From CAZHZT01 sp964537285 (lineage in GTDB: Bacteria; Bacteroidota; Bacteroidia; Chitinophagales; Saprospiraceae): a stretch of 14,320 nucleotides of DNA. Shown piece after piece: positions 5,989 through 13,146 of the stretch. The stretch's first letter is position 1. Each line of letters begins with the position of its first letter. A program made the position numbers and the translations under genes. The notes under the pieces were generated by a model. The model did not search any database, had not been told where the DNA came from, and was given only the letters and a program-made list of their open reading frames with translations. The stretch covers positions 1-14,320 of the forward strand of contig CAZHZT010000140.1 in the NCBI GenBank assembly GCA_964537285.1. Reading direction: 5' to 3'.

Positions 5989-7248
5989 ATGTTTTTTTTG
6001 TATAATTTATCGATAAAAGCCTATGGTTTAGTTATTTGGATAGCTTCCTTTTTCAATAAAAAAGCGGCAGCATGGATTGAAGGGCGAAACAATTGGAGAG
6101 GCAGGCTAAAAGAAGCTTCGAAAGCTGTTGAAGAGCCTATTTGGATGCACTGTGCATCCTTGGGAGAGTTTGAACAAGGCAGACCTATCTTGGAATACCT
6201 AAAAAACCATGCTCCAAATGAAAAGATACTGCTAACTTTTTTTTCACCTTCTGGCTTTGAAGTGCGAAAAAATACAGAGTTGGCAGATCTGGTTACTTAT
6301 TTACCTCTAGACAGCCCAAGGAATGCCCGTGATTTTATTGAGATTACGCAGCCCAAACTGGCCATCTTCGTCAAATACGAATTTTGGCATTTCTTTATCA
6401 AAACCCTTCAACAGAATAATATTCCGCTCATTCTCGTAGCGGGTATTTTTCGCCCCAGCCAGTTGTTTTTTAAACCTTATGGTACATTTTTAAAAAAAAT
6501 CCTAAAGCGGTTCGATCATATTTTTGTCCAAAACCTGGCTTCATTAAATTTACTCCTAAAGCATAATATCGAACAAACAAGCCTTGGAGGGGACACGCGT
6601 GTAGATCGTGTCATCCAAATGGCCCAGCGCAAGAAAGACTTTTTACTCGTCAAATTCTTTGCCGGCAGTCGTCCGATCCTGATCTGTGGCAGCACCCACC
6701 CGGCAGATGAACCCCATCTTTTGCTCTTCATTAAAAATCAACTCCCTGATGACTGGAAGGTGATCATTGCTCCTCATGATATTCATGAACACCGAATTAA
6801 CGCCCTTATGGAACACTTTGGCCCCAAAGCCATTAGATACTCTGAAGCTTCTGCTATTGAGCCGCTCTATGAAAAGAAAATCCTTATCATTGATAACATA
6901 GGAATGTTGGCCCACTTATATCAATTCGGTCGAATAGCTTACATAGGAGGAGGTTTTGGAAAAGGTATTCACAATTTACTTGAGCCTATGGCTTTTGGAC
7001 TTCCCTGTATTTTCGGGCCTAATTTCAAAAAATTTGATGAGGCCAGGCATATCACTGAAAAACACATAGGTTTTTCTATAAAAAATGAAAAAGAGCTGAC
7101 AGATGCCTTTAATAGACTTAAAAGCGAAGACGTCTACGAAAATGCTCAAAAGCAGATCTTACAGTATATCCATCAGAACCAGGGAGCCACTCAAAAAGTG
7201 ATAGATTATTTAAGCCGGGCAGGAATGATAAGTAGTTCACGGAATTAG
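5989..7248 (+). CDS. waaA: 3-deoxy-D-manno-octulosonic acid (Kdo) transferase
   Basis: A 419-residue GT-B glycosyltransferase that moves Kdo from CMP-Kdo onto the lipid A precursor, the first step of LPS core assembly, on the inner face of the cytoplasmic membrane. Residues 1-25 form the usual hydrophobic membrane anchor. Glu60 in WMHCASLGEFEQG is the expected catalytic base. Further family signs are TFFSPSGFEV (83-92), YLPLDSPRNA (104-113), KYEFWHFF (129-136), CGSTHPADE (233-241) and HNLLEPMAFGLP (328-339). Length is normal. The start follows a run of pyrimidines with no visible ribosome binding site. The last codons (SSSRN and stop) lie within the left arm of the 187-bp palindrome at 7229-7415, so the true C-terminus was probably altered by that element without harm to the domain. 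Confidence 0.95.
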   Translation: MFFLYNLSIKAYGLVIWIASFFNKKAAAWIEGRNNWRGRLKEASKAVEEPIWMHCASLGEFEQGRPILEYLKNHAPNEKILLTFFSPSGFEVRKNTELADLVTYLPLDSPRNARDFIEITQPKLAIFVKYEFWHFFIKTLQQNNIPLILVAGIFRPSQLFFKPYGTFLKKILKRFDHIFVQNLASLNLLLKHNIEQTSLGGDTRVDRVIQMAQRKKDFLLVKFFAGSRPILICGSTHPADEPHLLLFIKNQLPDDWKVIIAPHDIHEHRINALMEHFGPKAIRYSEASAIEPLYEKKILIIDNIGMLAHLYQFGRIAYIGGGFGKGIHNLLEPMAFGLPCIFGPNFKKFDEARHITEKHIGFSIKNEKELTDAFNRLKSEDVYENAQKQILQYIHQNQGATQKVIDYLSRAGMISSSRN

Positions 7249-7415
7249 ACTGTATAAACTATCGATGCCCTTGGCAGGAAGGTTTTTGAGTTGGAGATCG
7301 ACATTTTTTTGGGGTTTTTCGAAGAAAAACCCCAAAAAAATGTCGATCTCCAAGCAAAAAATGCTTCTACAAGGGGGCATCGATAGTTTATAAGTCTATT
7401 TCCGTGAACTACTTA
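7229..7415. repeat. 187-bp near-perfect palindrome overlapping the waaA stop codon
   Basis: The sequence is symmetric about position 7322. The inner 30 bp of each arm (7291-7320 and 7324-7353) are perfectly complementary around a 3-nt loop (GAA) and include CATTTTTTTGGGGTTTTTC. The outer arms are also matched, for example TAAGTAGTTCACGGAA at 7229-7244 with its complement at 7400-7415, and TATAAACTATCGATGCCC with its complement. By eye the arms agree at about 85-90%, with two small gaps. The 110-bp palindrome starts one base later. It may be an insertion-type palindromic element; as RNA it would form a very long hairpin behind waaA that could end transcription and protect the message. No open frame is in it. 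Confidence 0.9.
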
Positions 7416-7416
7416 A

Positions 7417-7526
7417 GTTCTTTAACATAAATTGTGGAAAATGGAACTTCAAAATGACAACCCTTTCAGCCACAAGGGCATTCAAGGGTTAACATTTTGA
7501 ATGTTCCACACAATTTGTCAAAGAAC
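7417..7526. repeat. 110-bp palindromic element, copy A
   Basis: The arms begin GTTCTTTAACA and end TGTCAAAGAAC, with AACTTCAAAATG and CATTTTGAATGTT and then CAACCCTTT and AAGGGTTAAC pairing inward, around a centre of about CAGCCACAAGGGCATTC. It has the same length as, and strong identity to, copy B at 8673-8782. The ends resemble the boxA antitermination signal of rRNA operons. It lies 35 bp upstream of the heptose kinase start. Confidence 0.85.
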
Positions 7527-7546
7527 AAAATAAAAAAGAATATTAT

Positions 7547-7554
7547 TACTTTTG
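7547..7554 (+). promoter_or_regulatory. Candidate -7 promoter element of the heptose kinase gene
   Basis: TACTTTTG is an exact TAnnTTTG match and ends 7 bp before the ATG at 7562, so transcription would start at or within a few bases of the start codon. No TTTG lies at the normal -33 distance; the nearest, at 7514-7517 inside the palindromic element, is 29 bp away, which is too far. Confidence 0.5.
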
Positions 7555-7561
7555 CCGCCAT

Positions 7562-8548
7562 ATGAAAAACAAGAAGCAACTATTCGAAGACTTTTCTCAA
7601 CTCTCCATACTCGTGGTTGGAGATGTGATGATAGATCGCTACCTGAGCGGCAAAGTTGATCGTATTTCACCAGAAGCTCCAGTGCCTGTGGTTCGCTTTG
7701 AAAGTAGTGAGGATAGACTTGGAGGTGCGGCCAATGTGGCTCTTAATATTGGTGCTATGGAAGCGAACTGCGTTTTATGCAGTGTTATCGGAAAGGACGA
7801 GAACGGAAAAAACTTTCTTGACCTCCTTCCAAAGCATAGCTTAAGTGCCGAAGGCATCATGGAAAGTGATTACCGTCAGACGACTGTAAAAACCCGAATC
7901 ATTTCCAGTAATCAGCATTTATTGAGAGTAGACCGGGAAGATACGTTCGGGTTGGTCCCCGAAGAGGAGTCGGCTTTCATTCAAAAGATCAAGACCCTGC
8001 TCGATCAAAAGTCATTTGATGTGATTCTCTTTCAGGATTATAATAAAGGAGTTCTTACCTCTAACGTTATTAAGGAAATTATTGCCGAATCTTTGGAAAG
8101 AGAAATCCCTACTATTGTTGACCCTAAAAAGGATAACTTCCTGGCATACAAAGGTGTAACACTTTTCAAGCCCAACTTAAAAGAAGTTCGTGAAGGCCTG
8201 GGTATAAGGATTGAACCTGTAACGGACTCTCTAAAAGAAGCCTCCAGCCAGTTAAGACATCATTTAAATAATAAATACAACCTCATAACGCTTTCAGAAA
8301 AAGGACTTTATATTGATGACGAAAAAGAAGGGCATTTATTTCCTACCCAAGCCCGCAATATTGCTGATGTTTGTGGTGCCGGCGATACCGTGGTTAGCCT
8401 GGCTGCTCTTGGTTTAGGACTGAAACTCCCAATAGAAGAAATTGCTGTTCTCTCCAATCTGGGAGGAGGGCAGGTGTGTGAAAAAGTGGGAGTCGTTCCG
8501 GTAGATAAATGTCAGCTATTAGCAGAATATGAGAAATTTAGTCGATAA
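7562..8548 (+). CDS. rfaE1: D-glycero-beta-D-manno-heptose-7-phosphate kinase (RfaE1/HldE N-domain type)
   Basis: A 328-residue PfkB/ribokinase-family sugar kinase that phosphorylates heptose 7-phosphate at C1, a step toward ADP-heptose for the LPS inner core, in the cytoplasm. The start of the domain, SILVVGDVMIDRYLSG followed by RISPEAPVPVV, is the RfaE signature; GGAANVALN (54-62), RIISSNQHLLRVDRED, IVDPKKDNF and GAGDTVVSL with the catalytic base Asp275 complete it. The protein ends after the kinase domain, so the nucleotidyltransferase half found in E. coli HldE must be a separate protein. The start at 7562 fits the N-end of known homologues. It lies 313 bp after waaA, in the same direction, separated by two palindromes; a TACTTTTG element suggests its own promoter. 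Confidence 0.93.
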   Translation: MKNKKQLFEDFSQLSILVVGDVMIDRYLSGKVDRISPEAPVPVVRFESSEDRLGGAANVALNIGAMEANCVLCSVIGKDENGKNFLDLLPKHSLSAEGIMESDYRQTTVKTRIISSNQHLLRVDREDTFGLVPEEESAFIQKIKTLLDQKSFDVILFQDYNKGVLTSNVIKEIIAESLEREIPTIVDPKKDNFLAYKGVTLFKPNLKEVREGLGIRIEPVTDSLKEASSQLRHHLNNKYNLITLSEKGLYIDDEKEGHLFPTQARNIADVCGAGDTVVSLAALGLGLKLPIEEIAVLSNLGGGQVCEKVGVVPVDKCQLLAEYEKFSR

Positions 8549-8931
8549 AAAGACAAATTTCGCCTATTTCGAGCATCTTCACTTGCATTTAGTGGTTATT
8601 ATTTATGACTTTTGTGTGAAAGCAGAATATCAATCAATAGGAAAGAACAGAATCTCCTATTTTAGATATTTAGTTCTTTGACAGAAATTGTGAAAAAAAT
8701 AAACTTTCAAAATAATAACCCATTCAGCCACAAGGGTATTCAGGGATGATCATTTTGAAGTTCCACACAATTTGTCAAAGAAGGATATATATTTCCAATT
8801 CGCCTGTTTCGATTCTCTCAAAAGCCCGCATTAATTATGCGCCGGGCCCATTAAAAACAATTTATATTGCTTTTTGTAATATAGAATATTGAATTATTAT
8901 TTCATTTTTTCATCTAAACATTAAAACTAAT
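8549..8931 (+). other. 383-bp gap between the heptose kinase and the first T9SS gene
   Basis: No gene is seen. The gap contains palindrome copy B (8673-8782), a weak A/T hairpin right after the kinase stop, a short motif CGCCTRTTTCGA present twice (8561-8572 and 8801-8812, differing at one base), and a small GC-rich inverted stretch near 8824-8848. The last 80 bp before the ATG are very AT-rich and must contain the leader of the T9SS gene; no clean TAnnTTTG element stands out. Confidence 0.5.
8673..8782. repeat. 110-bp palindromic element, copy B
   Basis: It begins GTTCTTTGACAGAAATTGTG and ends CCACACAATTTGTCAAAGAA, with centre CATTCAGCCACAAGGGTATT shared almost exactly with copy A at 7417-7526. 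Pairing is less complete than in copy A in the left arm (GAAAAAAATAAACTTTC). Like copy A it lies upstream of a plus-strand gene, here 149 bp before the first T9SS gene. Confidence 0.82.
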
Positions 8932-10800
8932 ATGAAGAAGGCATTGACTTTCCTCACTCTTCTTTTCTTGCTAACAGCAACAATTTCTCTTTCTGCCCAA
9001 ACCCTTATTTGGGGAGGACCAACAGACCCAAACAGTACTTTTGACGGTGGTCTAAACGATTGGACAACGGTAGGTATTTCTTCTGCGAATACGGATTCCT
9101 CAGCAAATGCCATTTGGGTATGGACTGAAGATGGCACTATGTCAGAAGGCGCTTTCTGGACCGAGCCAGCTATTGCATCTCCTTCTGTTGCGAACGGAGC
9201 TGCAGGTTTTAACTCCGATTTCCTGGACAATGGTGGAGATGGTGCCGTACTTGGTGACGGATCAGCTCCTGCACCACACAGAGGCGAGTTAATCTCTCCT
9301 ATCATGGATTGCTCTGGCGAAAACGATGTATTCCTTAAGTTCCACCAGTTTTACAGAAACTTTACATCTACGACTTCAATTGAAGTTAGTGGTGATGGTG
9401 GGATGACCTATGATACGGTTATTGTAATAAATGAAGACGTTCCGGTGAACGATGCAATTGCGAATGATGACTTTCAATTAATTGATATCTCTGCTATCGC
9501 AGCCAATAATCCTAATGTTCGTATCAAGTTCGTTTTTGAAGGTGATTATTACTTCTGGCTTATTGATGATGTAGAATTGATTACGCGCCCTGATCACAAT
9601 CTTATCCTTGGTGATTTCTTCTACCCTGCTTCCGCATTTGCTCAACCAGCGAGCCAAATCGCTACTGATAGCTTCGGTTTCAGCTGTGATGTCATCAATC
9701 AGAGTGGTATGATGTCAAACAATGTGACTATTACCGTTCAGGTTCTTAACAATAGCGGAAATGAGCTTTATTCTGACCAGGTAATTCTTCCACAACTTGC
9801 TCCTACAGTAGATACCTTTATTGCTTTTGATAACTTGTACGCTCCTGAGTTGACTAACGGTGATTACTTCATTCGTTATACCTTAAGTGCTGACGAGACT
9901 GACTTCAAACCGAACGACAACCGTAATAATGCTGAAAGTGGTCGATTCCGTGTTACCAGTTCATTATTCGCAATGGATGATGATGCTACTATTAGTACAC
10001 GTGCTGGTAGTGACTATATCTTTGGTAACGTATACCGTATGAGTCCGACATCTTTGGAAACATATCAAGCCGTTTCATCAAGATTCCTGGTTTCGGGTGG
10101 TGCGGAACCATTGGAAGGAAAGACCGTTAACTTCTACATTCTAAAGGTAGCTGACGATATTGACCCAGGCTTTGGTAACTTCGAAACAGATACAAATGAT
10201 CCGATCAATGCGGATGGTTCATTGCTTCCAGAAGGCTTTAATACTTTCACATTCCCAACTGGTGCCGGCAACTTTGAATTTTATGATGTTGACATTCTTG
10301 ACCTTGATGCTGAACCGGGCGTACTGCTAGAGGCGGGTGCTCGCTATTTTATTGTTTATGAGTATCTGGACGATGCCAATGTTATTTTCCACGGTGTTGA
10401 TGAAAGACGTGACTTTTTCTTCATTTCTACTGTACTTTATGATTATGGTGATGAAACTTGGTTCCTTGGTGGTTTTGGCACCAGCTCATCGGCTGTAGCG
10501 CGTATGACAATCGAATTGGTGAGTTCTGTTGATGAATCGCCACTAGAAGAAAATGCTTTCAAGGTTTTCCCTAATCCGACAACAAACTTCGTCCAGGCTC
10601 AGGTAGATTTCCAACAGCCTACTCAAGCTACTATTACACTTGCTAACAGCGAAGGTCGTGTAATTGATATGCAAGACCATCCTGCTTTAATGAATGAAAC
10701 ACTGCAATTCAATACTTCTAACTTGACTGCGGGTACTTATATCCTTCGTATCGCTACGAAAGAAGGTACTAAAACACACCGCTTCCAGGTAGTAAGATAA
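8932..10800 (+). CDS. T9SS-secreted surface protein with type A sorting domain (large, likely well expressed)
   Basis: A 622-residue exported protein. Residues 1-22 are a signal peptide (cleavage SLSA before QT). Residues ~30-218 resemble a MAM/jelly-roll adhesion-type domain ending in FWLIDDVELI; residues ~222-350 look like an Ig-like or CARDB-type repeat; ~350-535 is a further beta-rich, Asp-rich region. From residue 546 (FPNP) to the end is a typical type A T9SS sorting domain, with LTAGTYILRI and a short basic end. No enzyme motif is seen; binding or surface-structure roles are the best guess. Its codons favour CGT, GGT and GCT more than those of the next gene, which suggests high expression. 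A paralogue follows at 11042. A terminator hairpin ends the unit at 10901-10934. Confidence 0.85.
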   Translation: MKKALTFLTLLFLLTATISLSAQTLIWGGPTDPNSTFDGGLNDWTTVGISSANTDSSANAIWVWTEDGTMSEGAFWTEPAIASPSVANGAAGFNSDFLDNGGDGAVLGDGSAPAPHRGELISPIMDCSGENDVFLKFHQFYRNFTSTTSIEVSGDGGMTYDTVIVINEDVPVNDAIANDDFQLIDISAIAANNPNVRIKFVFEGDYYFWLIDDVELITRPDHNLILGDFFYPASAFAQPASQIATDSFGFSCDVINQSGMMSNNVTITVQVLNNSGNELYSDQVILPQLAPTVDTFIAFDNLYAPELTNGDYFIRYTLSADETDFKPNDNRNNAESGRFRVTSSLFAMDDDATISTRAGSDYIFGNVYRMSPTSLETYQAVSSRFLVSGGAEPLEGKTVNFYILKVADDIDPGFGNFETDTNDPINADGSLLPEGFNTFTFPTGAGNFEFYDVDILDLDAEPGVLLEAGARYFIVYEYLDDANVIFHGVDERRDFFFISTVLYDYGDETWFLGGFGTSSSAVARMTIELVSSVDESPLEENAFKVFPNPTTNFVQAQVDFQQPTQATITLANSEGRVIDMQDHPALMNETLQFNTSNLTAGTYILRIATKEGTKTHRFQVVR

Positions 10801-10821
10801 AAGTTTTAAACGTGAGCCATA

Positions 10822-10842
10822 AAGCTGCTTTAAAAGCAGCTT
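10822..10842 (+). other. Short hairpin after the first T9SS gene
   Basis: AAGCTGCTTT and AAAGCAGCTT are perfect 10-bp arms around a single A. No T run follows directly, so it is more likely an mRNA 3'-end stem or pause site than a full terminator. Confidence 0.45.
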
Positions 10843-10900
10843 GTTGCTCTTGTTTAGGAAATTTTGTTGGAGGGATGCATGTTTTTAAAACAGCATTCCT

Positions 10901-10934
10901 AAAAAAGCCTGGAGGTTATCAACCAGGCTTTTTT
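10901..10934 (+). terminator. Rho-independent terminator of the first T9SS gene
   Basis: Perfect 12-bp arms AAAAAAGCCTGG (10901-10912) and CCAGGCTTTTTT (10923-10934) around a 10-nt loop, with the T run forming the 3' arm. It lies about 100 bp after the stop codon and separates this gene from its paralogue, so the two T9SS genes are likely separate transcripts. Confidence 0.85.
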
Positions 10935-11041
10935 ATTTCCATAAAATGCCTATGGAACCATAGATTTCAAAACAATGTTAAGCATTAAACACTGAGCACC
11001 TAATATAATTCCATTTGATCACTAAATTCAAAACTAAAGCT

Positions 11042-12937
11042 ATGAAACTTTCTCTTTTACTACTCTTTCCCCTTGCTCTAACAACAGTAGGCGTATTAAG
11101 TGCTCAATCGCCGGATAAAACACAATCGATAGCTCCGAATGAAATATGGTCAGAAGATTTTGATTACGCCCATATTGATACATTCAAAAAATATTGGCCG
11201 ACCGGAGTCATTGGAGGAAACATAACCCACCAATGGGACTGGTCCGATCAGGCAGATATAGCAGAACCCTTTCCCTCTTATCCGGTATTTCAATCAAAAA
11301 CGGCTTCTAATGGCTTCGCTTATTTCAATTTTAATGTACAAGGACTGGGGCAATATAATGTTCACATGACTTACTCTGAAACAATTGACTGTAGTGATAA
11401 GCAGGAAGTCTGGCTCTATTTTAATTCTCAATACAGCCATTGGTCTGGATTAACGAACTCCGCTCCCTTTGTTGAAGTCATTGTAGGAAGTAATGTCTAT
11501 TCCTTCCCAGTATTAGAGACAGTAGAACCGAACACTATCCCCTATCCGGCAGAAAACCTCATTGTTGATTTAACGGAAAGAGCCGCAGGAGAGGTCATTC
11601 AACTCCGATTTCGTTGGTTTGGAAATACCGAATATATATGGAAAATAGATGATATAGGCCTTTGGGATGGTAACCCTACTGAACAAAACAATCTACGACT
11701 TTTGCAGCATCAATATGCTATTGCCCCCAATACCAGCATCCCCGCCGGCATGACAACTCCAGTCCATTTTGCTGCCGGAATAACCAATAAAGGAACAGAG
11801 ACACAGGAAAATGTCCGCATCGCTGTAGAAGTAAATACAAACCCGAATCAGAGTGCGCCGGTATTCACTGATACATTATACATTGGTACCGTCTTACCGG
11901 AAGATACGCTGCTGATGAATGTTTTTGAAAATAGCTTCACTCCTCCCAAAAACAAGGTAGCTAAATACACAGCTACTTATAAAATATTGGCTGATGCCAC
12001 AGATGAATGGCTTGTTGACAATAGCGTTTCTTTCTCATTTAACACAACTAATGACCTTTTTTCTAAAGACCTTAAAGACTATATTGCTATTGCAGCTCCT
12101 AAACTCAATGATGGCCAAACCTGGACTTATGGGAATTGCTACTATATGCCTGACGGGCACCGCTACATTGCTAAAGTTGCAAAAATAAATTTATTTGCCT
12201 TTCCGGAATTAGCGGGGGAAAAGTTGAACGTTGTTCTTTACAAATGGGAAGATAACGGAGATGGTATCGTTAACCCATCTGAAATTGGACTAAGCTCTAT
12301 GAGTTCGGGATATGCTGTAGCACAAGCAACTTATACCATACAAGGCATTGGAAATGAATCGAAAACCTTAACTCTGGAAGGTTTGGAAGGCCACCCTGAC
12401 AGTGCGTTCCTGGAAGATAATAGCTACTATTTACTGCTTTGTGAATTCACTTACAACAATGCTGCTGCACCTGACATCACTGTCTTTTACTGGGGTAGCA
12501 GCTTAGATTATTCAACAACTCACCTCGCCAGCCTTCAAAAAAACCAACCGTACTATTTCACTTTTTATGGAGATGATTTGCCTTCAGAAACAGACCTGAT
12601 CCAAACGTTTGATGCTGCACCAGCAATTGAACTGGGGGTTGAGGAAGTCATTACTTCCATTCCATCCACTTTTCCGGATCCGGATGCCTTTTCTTTGTTT
12701 CCAAACCCTGCTCGCAACAGTACCTGGCTGGAGGTAAATACCCAAAAGAACTATGGCCCTCTTGATATTAAAATTATTGATAACAACGGCAGAACCCTAA
12801 ACAGCTCGCTAATCAATGACCGCCCTCCTTTTCAACAGGAAATCGATTTAGGTAATTATCCCTCAGGATCTTACTTTTTACAAATCAGTAATAAAAATGG
12901 ATATCAGACGAGTCTGCCTTTTATTGTGAAGAAGTAG
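11042..12937 (+). CDS. Second T9SS-secreted protein, paralogue of the preceding gene
   Basis: A 631-residue exported protein from the ATG at 11042. An in-frame TTG at 11015 would add 9 residues but would weaken the signal peptide (MKLSLLLLF...GVLSA, cleavage after residue 21). The order of parts matches the preceding gene: a MAM/jelly-roll-like region (~34-208) with IDCSDKQEVWLYFNSQYSHW and YIWKIDDIGLW, an Ig-like region (~215-330) with ITNKGTETQENVRIAVEV, a further beta-rich region (~340-535), then a type A T9SS sorting domain from FPNP at residue 553 with YPSGSYFLQIS. The shared marks DCSxxxxVxLxF and WxIDDxxL point to an old duplication; overall identity looks low. Codon use is less biased than in the paralogue. 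It converges on the gene at 13147; a perfect 19-bp hairpin lies between them. Confidence 0.83.
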   Translation: MKLSLLLLFPLALTTVGVLSAQSPDKTQSIAPNEIWSEDFDYAHIDTFKKYWPTGVIGGNITHQWDWSDQADIAEPFPSYPVFQSKTASNGFAYFNFNVQGLGQYNVHMTYSETIDCSDKQEVWLYFNSQYSHWSGLTNSAPFVEVIVGSNVYSFPVLETVEPNTIPYPAENLIVDLTERAAGEVIQLRFRWFGNTEYIWKIDDIGLWDGNPTEQNNLRLLQHQYAIAPNTSIPAGMTTPVHFAAGITNKGTETQENVRIAVEVNTNPNQSAPVFTDTLYIGTVLPEDTLLMNVFENSFTPPKNKVAKYTATYKILADATDEWLVDNSVSFSFNTTNDLFSKDLKDYIAIAAPKLNDGQTWTYGNCYYMPDGHRYIAKVAKINLFAFPELAGEKLNVVLYKWEDNGDGIVNPSEIGLSSMSSGYAVAQATYTIQGIGNESKTLTLEGLEGHPDSAFLEDNSYYLLLCEFTYNNAAAPDITVFYWGSSLDYSTTHLASLQKNQPYYFTFYGDDLPSETDLIQTFDAAPAIELGVEEVITSIPSTFPDPDAFSLFPNPARNSTWLEVNTQKNYGPLDIKIIDNNGRTLNSSLINDRPPFQQEIDLGNYPSGSYFLQISNKNGYQTSLPFIVKK

Positions 12938-12951
12938 TCTCAGCCTCGAGA

Positions 12952-12993
12952 AAAACATGAGTCATCCCGAAAACTCGGGATGACTCATGTTTT
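12952..12993. terminator. Perfect bidirectional terminator between convergent genes
   Basis: 19-bp perfect arms (12952-12970, starting AAAACATGAGTCATCCCGA, and 12975-12993) around the loop AAAC, with A on one side and T on the other, so it has the terminator shape on both strands. It lies 14 bp after the second T9SS gene and serves as the end of the inverted repeat copy 3. Confidence 0.8.
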
Positions 12994-13117
12994 GCAAAAA
13001 ACCTTTACAAAAATTTCTAAACCAACACCTTATCTACTTTTTCCTTGATGAAAAAGCAGCAAAAAATCAAGGCTGTATTCAATTCTTAACGCTTTTTGAA
13101 TAAGGCCGATCCTAAGC
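12952..13117 (-). repeat. Nested-hairpin intergenic repeat, copy 3 (smallest form, inverted)
   Basis: Read on the minus strand it starts TTAGGATCGGCCTTATTCAA and goes straight to AAAGCGTTAAGAATTGAATA, lacking the inner hairpin found in copies 1 and 2. It then follows the same order (TTGATTTTTTGCTGCTTTTT, AAAAAGTAGATA) to the terminal hairpin. It fills most of the 209-bp convergent gap between 12937 and 13147. Confidence 0.85.
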
Positions 13118-13146
13118 TACTGATTTAAAGCCTTTATTTATGGCTT

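Noticed and set aside
7229..8782. CRISPR array made of the palindromic units
   Set aside because: The units are long, only two copies of one are similar, spacers are not uniform and contain genes, and no cas gene is present.
8561..8812. Direct repeats CGCCTRTTTCGA as target duplication around palindrome copy B
   Set aside because: They are about 100 bp and 20 bp away from the element ends and not identical, so they do not bound it as a target duplication would.
8910..9305. 131-codon open frame on the minus strand over the start of the first T9SS gene
   Set aside because: Antisense to the signal peptide and N-domain of a well-supported gene; its Pro/Ser-rich translation is what the reverse of this codon use gives.
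11015..11041. TTG start for the second T9SS gene
   Set aside because: The ATG at 11042 gives a standard signal peptide; the extra nine residues would place charged residues before it with no benefit.
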